Below are positions 1 through 6,438 of a stretch of DNA of 10,944 nucleotides, piece after piece. Within the stretch, counting starts at the first letter, position 1. Every line of letters starts with the position of its first letter. The stretch is from assembly GCA_021789355.1 (NCBI GenBank), contig JAJYJR010000134.1, positions 1-10,944 on the forward strand, written 5' to 3'. This stretch comes from Chloroflexota bacterium (lineage in GTDB: Bacteria; Chloroflexota; Limnocylindria; Limnocylindrales; CSP1-4). A program made the translations under genes and the position numbers. Under the pieces are notes generated by a model that saw only the letters and a program-made list of their open reading frames with translations, did no database searches and was not told the origin of the DNA.

Positions 1-985
1 CGTCGTCCGTGCCGGCCTTGAACGCGAGGCCGAGCAGCGCGACCCGGGCGCCGGCGAGCGGCCGGCCGAGCAGCCCGCCGAGCCGCGCCACGACCGCGCG
101 CTGGTGCGACACGTTCGAGCCGCTCACCGCGTCGATGAGCGGCGTGGGCACTCCCGCCCGGGCGCTCAGCAGCGGCAGCGCGAGCGCCTGCTCGGGGAGG
201 CACGATCCACCGATCCCGGGCCCGGCGCTCAGGAACGCCTTGCCGATCCGATCATCCATCCCGACGCCGGCCGTGACGAGGTCGACGTCGGCTCCGACGG
301 CGTCGCAGATCCGGGCCAGCTCGTTGGCGAACGCGATCTTGATCGCGAGGAAGACGTTCGAGGCGAGCTTGATCAGCGCCACGGACCGGGCGTCCGCCAC
401 GAGCGTGGGGGCGTTGAGCGGCGCGTAGAGGTCGGCCACGGCCTGCGCGGCCTCGCGGTCCTCGGGGCGGAGCCAGCCGGTGACGACGCGGCTCGGAACG
501 TCGAAGTCCCGCAGCCCCGCGCCCTCCCGCATGAACTCCGGGTTGGTGACCACCGTGGGGCAGGGTCCGGTGGCCCGCCGGTCCTGTACCAGCCGGGTCA
601 GCCGGTCCGGCCCCTCCACCGGCAGCGTCGAACGGACGATGACGATGTGATCGGGAGGAGCCGATTCCAGCAGGCCCGCCACGGCGCGCTCGACCTGCCC
701 GGTGGAGAGCGGACCCTCCGGCCCGGTCGGGGTCCCCACGCAGACGATGGAGCAGGCGGCGCCGGCGGGCGGGACGGGGTCGGTCGTGAACGCGAGCCGT
801 CCGGCCGTCGACTCGGCACGGATGGCGTCCTCGAGCCCCGGCTCGAAGATGGGCGAGCGGCCGCCCGCCAGGGTGGCGATGCGCGCGGCGTCGATGTCCG
901 AGACGGTGACGCGGTGGCCCAGCCGGGCGAAGCCGACGGCGGTGACCAGGCCCACCGGTCCCGCGCCGACGAGGAACAGGTGCAC
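1..985 (-). CDS. UDP-glucose 6-dehydrogenase family protein, C-terminus off window
   Basis: Predicted to oxidise a UDP-sugar (most likely UDP-glucose to UDP-glucuronate) in two NAD-dependent steps in the cytoplasm. About 328 residues are visible; the family runs about 430, so most of the C-terminal UDP-binding domain is missing. The N-terminus has the Rossmann motif GAGPVGLVTAVGFARLGH, then SDID, a VCVGTPTG strand end and NPEFMREGAGLRDF. The segment LIKLASNVFLAIKIAFANEL carries the catalytic Lys206 and Asn210, and GIGGSCLPEQ carries the nucleophile Cys262. These match Lys204, Asn208 and Cys260 of the Streptococcus pyogenes enzyme, but the following Lys-Asp pair is Glu-Gln (Glu265, Gln266). 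The GTG start is chosen because AGGAG lies six bases upstream and the Rossmann strand begins at residue 2. It follows the SDR gene by 51 bases on the same strand, probably as an operon. The NPEF and LIK motifs favour UDP-glucose rather than UDP-HexNAc dehydrogenase; substrate is not proven. Confidence 0.9.
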   Translation of the reverse strand, partial: MHLFLVGAGPVGLVTAVGFARLGHRVTVSDIDAARIATLAGGRSPIFEPGLEDAIRAESTAGRLAFTTDPVPPAGAACSIVCVGTPTGPEGPLSTGQVERAVAGLLESAPPDHIVIVRSTLPVEGPDRLTRLVQDRRATGPCPTVVTNPEFMREGAGLRDFDVPSRVVTGWLRPEDREAAQAVADLYAPLNAPTLVADARSVALIKLASNVFLAIKIAFANELARICDAVGADVDLVTAGVGMDDRIGKAFLSAGPGIGGSCLPEQALALPLLSARAGVPTPLIDAVSGSNVSHQRAVVARLGGLLGRPLAGARVALLGLAFKAGTDD

Positions 986-1036
986 GGGCGACTCCTGTCG
1001 CGGCGGATGTCGCGGCGATGGTACGCGGGACGACCC

Positions 1037-1936
1037 CTACAGCATCGAGCGGACCTGTCCCCCATCCACGGGGATCAGGCTCCCGGTGACGTAACTCGCG
1101 CGGGCCGAGGCGAGGAACGCCACCACCGCACCCAGCTCGGCGGGATCGCCGTACCGCCCCAGCGGGATGGTGCGCGCCTGTTCCGCCCGCACGTCGTCCT
1201 CCGACCGCCCGGTGCGCGCCGCGGTGTCGCGGTCCAGCTGCCGGATGCGTTCCGTGTTGAGACGCCCCGGCCCTACGGCGTTCACCAGGATTCCGTCCGG
1301 CGCCAGCTCGATCGAGAGCGTCTTCATGAGCCCCTGGACGGCCGACCGCAGCGAGTTGCTCGTGATCAGGTTCGCGACCGGCTGCTTGACGCTCCCGCTC
1401 TCGATGAACACGATCCGGCCGCCGCCGGAGCCGCGCACCCGCTCATCCCGCAGGCAGGGGAGCGCTGCGCCGACGAGGCGCACCGCGGACAGGAAGGTCA
1501 GGTCCACCGAGCGTCGCCACTGGTCCTCGGAGATCGTCTCGAAGGGGCCCGGGGGTGGACCGCCCGCGTTGACGACCAGGACGTCGAGGCGGCCGAAGCG
1601 GTCCATGGTCGTCCGGACCAGGCGTTCGGCGGTCTCCGGCAGGGCGACGTCGCCAGCGACCCAGGCGACCCGCTCCCGCGGCGGTCTCCGGCCCCGGCCG
1701 GCGGCGAGCCAGATGTCGGCGTCGTCGGCCGTGACGGGGTCGAGCCTCCCGCCGCCGGCGGGCGCCTGCTCGACTTCGGCGGCGAGCTCCGTGGCCGCCG
1801 CCGCGAGCGCGACCTCATCGCGCGCGGCGAGCATCACCGAGGCACCCTCGCGCAGCAGCTCGAGGGCGGACGCCCTGCCCAGGCCCCTGCTGGCCCCGAG
1901 CACCAGCGCGACCCGCCCATCCAGACCGAGATCCAT
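1037..1936 (-). CDS. SDR family oxidoreductase with altered active site
   Basis: A 299-residue short-chain dehydrogenase/reductase fold protein, presumably cytoplasmic and NAD(P)-binding. It shows the dinucleotide motif GASRGLG (residues 14-20), AARD after beta-2, GDV (95-97), NAGG (123-126) and the late PxDGG-type motif PVDGG near the C-terminus. The catalytic Ser is in ESGS (about 180-182), but the usual YxxxK is Ser193-x-x-x-Arg197 in LITSNSLRSAV. From recall, a branch of SDRs often labelled 3-oxoacyl-ACP reductase has a similar SN..R pattern, so this may be family-typical rather than damage. Residues 58-88 are a Gly/Arg/Pro-rich insertion between alpha-C and beta-4 that most SDRs lack. 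The ATG is supported by GGAGG six bases upstream. It precedes the UDP-glucose dehydrogenase on the same strand. Substrate unknown. Confidence 0.9.
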   Translation of the reverse strand: MDLGLDGRVALVLGASRGLGRASALELLREGASVMLAARDEVALAAAATELAAEVEQAPAGGGRLDPVTADDADIWLAAGRGRRPPRERVAWVAGDVALPETAERLVRTTMDRFGRLDVLVVNAGGPPPGPFETISEDQWRRSVDLTFLSAVRLVGAALPCLRDERVRGSGGGRIVFIESGSVKQPVANLITSNSLRSAVQGLMKTLSIELAPDGILVNAVGPGRLNTERIRQLDRDTAARTGRSEDDVRAEQARTIPLGRYGDPAELGAVVAFLASARASYVTGSLIPVDGGQVRSML

Positions 1937-1978
1937 CGCCTGCCTCCGTTCGCAACTTGATCCTCATGCTGCCACGTT

Positions 1979-1993
1979 GCCGTCCGGGACGGC
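1979..1993. promoter_or_regulatory. 15-base inverted repeat, possible operator or hairpin
   Basis: GCCGTCC-G-GGACGGC is a perfect dyad with a one-base centre, about 43 bases upstream of the SDR start. As RNA it could form a short stem with a CGG loop. It is not followed by a U-run, and it sits between divergent genes, so a terminator is unlikely. Function is inferred from position only. Confidence 0.35.
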
Positions 1994-2089
1994 GTGGAGG
2001 CACCGCGCGCCGTGCGGCCTGGGCCGTGGCACGGGCGCCAGCCGCGCGGCACGGCGCCGCCTCTGCTCCAATCGGGCCATGCCCACGGG

Positions 2090-2107
2090 GACCATCGCGC
2101 GATGGTC
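2090..2107. promoter_or_regulatory. 18-bp perfect palindrome, candidate operator
   Basis: GACCATCGCGCGATGGTC is a gapless 9+9 palindrome, 90 bases upstream of the ATG of the secreted caspase-fold protein. Palindromes of this length are typical of dimeric regulator sites, and its place in the divergent spacer fits control of one or both genes. No regulator gene is adjacent, and chance or a hairpin in the 5' leader cannot be excluded. Confidence 0.4.
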
Positions 2108-2197
2108 TCGGCGTCCCGCAACGAGCAGGCTGGGTCGACCGCCGCGGGGCGCCGGAGCGCCGAGCGGTGGCCACGCGAACCCGCCTGGAGCGCTGTC

Positions 2198-4084
2198 ATG
2201 CACCGTCGACCGCTCGCCGCCCTCGCTGCCGCGCTCGCCGTCGCGCTGCTCGGTCCCATGCTGACGCCCGCCGGGCTCCCGCTGGCCGCTCCGGCCGTCC
2301 GGGCCGCGACGCAGCCGAAAGTCGTGGTGGTCGTGGGGCCCACCCACTCGCTCACCGCGAGCAACCTCCAGTGGGGCGAGGCGATCGCGCAGGACGCGGC
2401 GGCGCACGGCGCCATGGTAGTCCGGGTGTTCCATCCCCATGCCACCTGGGCCGAGGTATCCGCCGCCGCGGCAGGCGCCAGTGTCCTCATCTACCTGGGG
2501 CACGGCAACGGCTATCCGTCGCCGTATACGACGACCCTGATGCGCGACCGGCAGGACGGCATGGGGCTCGACCCCGTGGACGGCGCCGCCGACGATCAGG
2601 TCAGGTACTACGGCGAGCAGTACATGGCGACCCTGCGACTGGCGCCGGACTCCCTGGTGCTCCTCAACCACCTGTGCTACGCGAGCGGCGACAGCGAACC
2701 CGGCCTCCCCCAGCCCACCCAGGCGGTGGCGGTGGAACGCGTCGACAACTTCGCCGCGGGGTTCATCGCGGGCGGCGCCTCCGCCGTCCTTGCCCTGGGA
2801 ACGGACGACGCGAGCGGGATCCTGGACGCGCTCTTCGGCCCGACCCAGACGCTCGACCAGTTGTTCATGTCGAATGGCGGGATCGGTGTGGCCCAGATCG
2901 TGACGGCTTCCATCCGCACGCCGGGCGCCCTGCTGCACCTCGACCCGGATTCCGCCACGTCCGGCTTCTATCGATCGCTCGCCGGCAACCTGGATCTCCT
3001 CTCCTCGGCGGTGATCGGTGGCACCGGCGCGCCCGGCTCTCTCCAGGGCGCCACGCCGACCCCCACCCCCTCGCCATCCGCCCCCCCGTCGTCGTCCGTT
3101 GTCGTGCCGTCGCCAATCGTGCCGTCGCCCGCGGTGCCGGCCTCCATCCCGGCGCTGCCGCCCGCCCCGGCCCCCGTCCTGGCGTCCCTGGTGGCCCCGT
3201 CGGTCTTCACGCCGAACGGCGACGGCATCTCGGACACGCTCGCGGTGTCGTACGCGATGACCGCGCCCGGCGCGCTCGACGTGGCCGTCGCGTCGGCGTC
3301 CGGCGCCGTCGTGCGCCACATGGTCCTCCCTGCGATGCCGGCCACCGGCCGCTTCTCCTGGGACGGGCGCGGCGACGGCGGTGAGGTCGTGCCGGATGGT
3401 GTGTACTCGCTGGCGGCCGCGCCGATGGGCGGGACGGGCATCCCGGGCGCCGCGCTCACGGTCCGGACCCGCGTCCTCACGGCCATCAAGTCGCCCGGCG
3501 TGGCACCGGCGGTCTTCTATCCACTCGACGGCGACCAGGTCGCCGCCGTCACCTCGCTGTCCGTCACGTTCACGCAGCCCGCCACCGTCACCTGGACCGT
3601 GACCGATGCCTCGGGACGTGTGGTCCGCACCCTCTGGGAGGCGCGCCCGACGCAGGCCGGGGCATGGACCCTGCCGTGGGACGGGACCGGCTATGCGCCT
3701 GGCACTGCCGTGCTCTCGCGCCTGCCCGCGGGGCAGTACCTCTCGACGATTGCCGCGACAACGGCGGCCGGCACGGTCCTGATGCGGAGCGCGATCTGGC
3801 TGACGCCGTTCCGGCTGGTGGCGTCGGCGGGGACCGCGACGGCCGGGAACACGCTGGCCCTGTCGATCACGACCGCCCAGCCGCTGCGCACGGCGCCCCG
3901 CCTGGTCGTGGCGCAGCCTGGCCTCGCGCCGTACGTGGTCACCGCCCGGGCGACCGGGGCGCTCGGGTATCGCGCCGTGTTCCGGCTGCGCGCGGGACCG
4001 GTCGGGACCGTCCGGCTCGTCGTCCTTGGCACCGACCGCGCCGGCCACGACCTTGCCGCGAACGCCAGCATCCGGCTGCGGTAA
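2198..4084 (+). CDS. Secreted protein: probable caspase-fold domain plus two FlgD-like Ig modules
   Basis: A 628-residue exported protein. Residues 1-36 form a signal peptide (HRR, then an Ala/Leu core, ending AVRA). Residues 40-275 begin with the strand KVVVVVG and contain VLIYLGHGNG with His102 and LVLLNHLCYASG with Cys160, then AAGFIAGGASAVLALG. A hydrophobic strand ending in His-Gly, followed by a strand ending in Cys, is the His/Cys dyad layout of clan CD peptidases (caspase, gingipain, CHAT), so a cysteine peptidase or a dead relative is inferred. A Pro/Ser/Thr/Ala linker covers about 285-327. Residues 330-410 are an FlgD-like module starting FTPNGDGISD and including FSWDGRGDGG and PDGVYSL. 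A second copy at about 500-570 has WTVTDASGRVVRTL and LPWDGTG, and a further beta-rich segment ends the protein. The ATG is chosen for its GGAG site and signal peptide; upstream in-frame sequence is not signal-like. No cell-wall anchor motif is visible. Confidence 0.8.
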   Translation: MHRRPLAALAAALAVALLGPMLTPAGLPLAAPAVRAATQPKVVVVVGPTHSLTASNLQWGEAIAQDAAAHGAMVVRVFHPHATWAEVSAAAAGASVLIYLGHGNGYPSPYTTTLMRDRQDGMGLDPVDGAADDQVRYYGEQYMATLRLAPDSLVLLNHLCYASGDSEPGLPQPTQAVAVERVDNFAAGFIAGGASAVLALGTDDASGILDALFGPTQTLDQLFMSNGGIGVAQIVTASIRTPGALLHLDPDSATSGFYRSLAGNLDLLSSAVIGGTGAPGSLQGATPTPTPSPSAPPSSSVVVPSPIVPSPAVPASIPALPPAPAPVLASLVAPSVFTPNGDGISDTLAVSYAMTAPGALDVAVASASGAVVRHMVLPAMPATGRFSWDGRGDGGEVVPDGVYSLAAAPMGGTGIPGAALTVRTRVLTAIKSPGVAPAVFYPLDGDQVAAVTSLSVTFTQPATVTWTVTDASGRVVRTLWEARPTQAGAWTLPWDGTGYAPGTAVLSRLPAGQYLSTIAATTAAGTVLMRSAIWLTPFRLVASAGTATAGNTLALSITTAQPLRTAPRLVVAQPGLAPYVVTARATGALGYRAVFRLRAGPVGTVRLVVLGTDRAGHDLAANASIRLR

Positions 4085-4140
4085 CGGAGGCGCGGACGGC
4101 GCTCCTGCCCGGTGAGCTTCCCATGACCGGCGCGGAGCCC

Positions 4141-4155
4141 GGTAGACTCCACGCG
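4141..4155 (+). promoter_or_regulatory. -10 box of a probable leaderless promoter (GT2 gene)
   Basis: GGTAGACTCC contains the TAnnnT-type -10 hexamer TAGACT (4143-4148), ending seven bases before the ATG at 4156. A transcription start at that spacing would fall on the start codon, and there is no Shine-Dalgarno sequence before the ATG. The -35 is weak. The same layout precedes the genes starting at 10024 and 7722. Confidence 0.5.
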
Positions 4156-4974
4156 ATGAACTTGCCGGAGCCGGGCACCGCCTGGGACGACACGTGGGTC
4201 GTGCTGCCCACGTACAACGAAGTGGAGAACCTGGCGGGGATCGCCGCCGCGATACTCGAGCGGCTTCCCGGCGCGACGCTCCTTGTCGTGGACGATGCGT
4301 CACCGGATGGCACGGGCGCAATGGCCGACTCGCTGGCGGCCGCGGATCCCCGCGTGCGGGTCCTGCACCGTCCCGGCAAGCAGGGGCTCGGCCGGGCGTA
4401 CCTGGACGGATTCCGCGTCGCGCTGGCGGGGGGCGCCGGCCGCATCGTCCAGATGGACGCCGACTGGTCGCACGACCCCGCGTACCTGCCGTCGCTCGTC
4501 GAGCCGCTCCTGCATGGCGCGAGCCTGGTGATCGGGTCGCGCTACATTCCGGGCGGCGGCGTCACGGAGTGGGGGCTCGGACGGAGGGTTATCTCCCGCG
4601 GCGGGTCGATGTTCGCCCGGCTGGTCCTCGGGCTCCCGGCGCACGACCTGACGGGGGGGTTCAAGGCCTGGCGCCGCGAGACGCTCGAGGCGATCCCCTG
4701 GGACGGGGTCCACGCCGGCGGGTACGTGTTCCAGATCGAGATGACCTACCGGGCTCGACAGGCGGGGGCCCGCGTGGTCGAGATCCCGATCGTGTTCCGG
4801 GACCGGCGAGCCGGGGTCAGCAAGATGTCGCGCCGGATCGTGGTCGAGGCGCTGCTCGTCGTGCTGAGGCTCCGCTGGGAGTCGCTGCGAGGGCGCCGCC
4901 CCTTGCCACGCCGGGCGCCGACGCCCGACGCCGCCCCGCTCGATGCGGCGCAGACCGCGGAGCGGCAGGGTTGA
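4156..4974 (+). CDS. Polyprenol-phosphate mannose synthase-like glycosyltransferase (GT2)
   Basis: A 272-residue GT2 enzyme of the dolichol/polyprenol-phosphate mannose synthase type, which moves mannose from GDP-mannose to a polyprenyl phosphate at the cytoplasmic membrane face. Motifs in order: VVLPTYNEVENL (15-26), LVVDDASPDGTG (43-54), GKQGLGRAYLDGF (74-86), the metal-binding QMDADWSHDP with DAD at 101-103, VIGSRYIPGG, and LTGGFKAWRR. The C-terminus SKMSRRIVVEALLVVLRLRW is amphipathic and no separate transmembrane domain follows, so this is the catalytic-domain-only form. The start is placed at 4156 because a -10 box lies just upstream; an in-frame ATG at 4123 would add 11 non-conserved residues and overlap the promoter. 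Its stop overlaps the next gene's ATG (TGATG). Glucose or GlcNAc as donor is possible; mannose is the family default. Confidence 0.88.
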   Translation: MNLPEPGTAWDDTWVVLPTYNEVENLAGIAAAILERLPGATLLVVDDASPDGTGAMADSLAAADPRVRVLHRPGKQGLGRAYLDGFRVALAGGAGRIVQMDADWSHDPAYLPSLVEPLLHGASLVIGSRYIPGGGVTEWGLGRRVISRGGSMFARLVLGLPAHDLTGGFKAWRRETLEAIPWDGVHAGGYVFQIEMTYRARQAGARVVEIPIVFRDRRAGVSKMSRRIVVEALLVVLRLRWESLRGRRPLPRRAPTPDAAPLDAAQTAERQG

Positions 4975-6368
4975 TGCGCGAGCTCGCCGGCCTCGAGCCC
5001 CGGGTGCCTGAACGGCCCGCGCCGACGAGGGTCGTCATCGATCTGCGCCCCCTCCAGGAGCCGGAACGCACGCCGATCACGGCCGGTTACCTTCAGCGTC
5101 TCATGGCGGCCTTCACGGAGGACCCGCTTCCGGGTGAGTCGTTCGTGCCCGTGCTGCGGGCGCTGCGCCCCGATCCGACGCGCGAACTCGAGCGCCTGGG
5201 ACTCCCGGTCGCGGGGCGCCGGCGGGTGCTGCCGACCGCCCGCTTCCTCCGATCCGCGGGGCTGACGGTCGACGCGTTTCAGCTGCGCGGCGCCGAGCTC
5301 GGGGCGGCGCGGGCCGTGGAGGGGCAGGGTGCGCTGGGCGCCGTCTACCACACCGCGGGTGGCGCCGTACCGCTCGGCTCGGACCTGCCGGTCGTCGCGA
5401 CGCTGCTCGACCTGGCTCCCTGGGAGCTCCCCTCGATCTACGCGGCCAGCCCGGCGGCGCGCTTCGGTCACCGGCTCCGGGCGCGGATCCTGCGGGACGC
5501 CACCCGCCTCATCGTCTGCTCGGACGCGACCGCGGAGGCTGCGCGGCGGCTCGTGCACGTCCGGCCGGAGCGGATCGCCGTGGTCCGCATGGCGGCCGCT
5601 GGCGCGTTCTCGCCGGCGGCCGGACAGCGGGACCGCGTGGCCGCCCTGCGCGCCCGCCTCGGCCTGCCGCCGAGATACCTCGTGTTCGCCGGTCGGTACG
5701 ACGCGCGCAAGGATCTCGGGACGCTGTTCCGCGCTTTGGCCGCCCTGCGCGACGAGCGGCCCGATCTGTCGACGAGACGGCGGCGCGCGCCCGCCGAAGC
5801 CGCCGCCGTCTCCGCCACGGCGCCGGATACGGGAGCCTACCGGGGACCGGCCGCCGCGGCGGTCGCCCAGGCGGACACTGACGTGGAGGGGGTGCCCTGG
5901 CCTCCGGTGGTGCTGCTCGCGGGCGCCCAGGGTGCGGACGCGAGCGACGCGCCCGCACTGGCACGCGCCGCGGCGCGGTACGGCGTGGAGGATCTCGTGC
6001 GGCTGGTCCCGTACCTCGACCCGGACGACCTGGCGACGCTCGAGGCGGGCGCGGAGGCGGCGGTGTTCCCGGCGATCAGCGAAGGGACGGGGCTTGCCGT
6101 GCTCGAGGCGATGGGAGTCGGGATCCCCGTCGTCGCGTCACGGGTCGGTCCGCTGCCAGAGCTGGTGGGGCCGGCCGGGATCATCGTCGAACCGCGCGAT
6201 CCGGGCCGCCTGGCGGCCGCCCTGCGGGCGGCGTGGTCGGGGCACATCCACGACCAGCTTCGCCGCGTGGCGCACCAGCGCGCGCTCGCGGGCCGGCGCA
6301 CCTGGGCGGACGTGGCGCGCGAGACGCGCGAGGTGTACGCGGCGGCGCTCCGTCGCGAGCGCCCGTGA
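4974..6368 (+). CDS. GT4-family glycosyltransferase
   Basis: A 464-residue GT-B fold glycosyltransferase, probably using a nucleotide sugar (often GDP-mannose) in cell-surface glycan assembly. The N-terminal domain starts VVIDLRPLQ (20-28) and includes VVATLLDLAPWELP and LIVCSDATAEAARR. The C-terminal domain starts YLVFAGRYDARKDLGTLFRA and carries the donor-site EX7E motif SEGTGLAVLEAMG (Glu370, Glu378), followed by GIPVVASRVGPLPELVG. Residues about 266-309 are an Arg/Ala/Pro-rich low-complexity insertion just before the strand VVLLAG, unusual for the family. The ATG shares a base with the stop of the GT2 gene (TGATG), which indicates translational coupling and related function. The stop lies in the first unit of a tandem repeat. 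Acceptor unknown. Confidence 0.88.
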   Translation: MRELAGLEPRVPERPAPTRVVIDLRPLQEPERTPITAGYLQRLMAAFTEDPLPGESFVPVLRALRPDPTRELERLGLPVAGRRRVLPTARFLRSAGLTVDAFQLRGAELGAARAVEGQGALGAVYHTAGGAVPLGSDLPVVATLLDLAPWELPSIYAASPAARFGHRLRARILRDATRLIVCSDATAEAARRLVHVRPERIAVVRMAAAGAFSPAAGQRDRVAALRARLGLPPRYLVFAGRYDARKDLGTLFRALAALRDERPDLSTRRRRAPAEAAAVSATAPDTGAYRGPAAAAVAQADTDVEGVPWPPVVLLAGAQGADASDAPALARAAARYGVEDLVRLVPYLDPDDLATLEAGAEAAVFPAISEGTGLAVLEAMGVGIPVVASRVGPLPELVGPAGIIVEPRDPGRLAAALRAAWSGHIHDQLRRVAHQRALAGRRTWADVARETREVYAAALRRERP

Positions 6369-6438
6369 CGGCTTGCCAGCGCCCGTGACGGCTTGCCAGC
6401 GCTCGTGACGGCACAGCCGCGCCGGTGACGGGAGGGCG
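6359..6438. repeat. Four-unit 20-bp tandem repeat in convergent gap
   Basis: Units begin at 6359, 6379, 6399 and 6419. The first two are identical (GCGCCCGTGACGGCTTGCCA); the third matches in about its first 14 bases with one change; the fourth keeps GCGCC-GTGACGG. The array covers the last ten bases of the GT4 gene and the whole gap up to the DUF3048 stop. Each unit has a TGA, and because 20 is not a multiple of three the TGAs fall in all three frames. No strong terminator hairpin with a U-run is seen. Confidence 0.85.

Larger units (their letters stand above)
1937..2197. promoter_or_regulatory. Divergent intergenic region between SDR and secreted-protein genes
   Basis: This 261-base spacer should hold the promoters of both divergent genes. 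I find no convincing -35/-10 pair on either strand. Immediately 5' of the SDR start (on the minus strand) is its GGAGG ribosome binding site, and GGAG lies seven bases before the plus-strand ATG. Two perfect inverted repeats stand out and are listed separately. No small ORF with coding character is apparent. Confidence 0.5.

Noticed and set aside
104..1960. A 618-residue plus-strand open frame
   Set aside because: It is antisense to the SDR and UDP-glucose dehydrogenase genes, is Arg/Gly/Asp-rich without motifs, and arises from high GC content.
4123..4155. Earlier ATG for the GT2 gene
   Set aside because: The added 11 residues precede the family's normal start and would cover the -10 box; no better ribosome site is present.
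1964..4321. A 785-residue minus-strand open frame, longer than the real gene there
   Set aside because: It lies opposite the secreted protein with its signal peptide and FlgD modules; its translation is low-complexity Arg/Gly/Ala with no recognisable domain.
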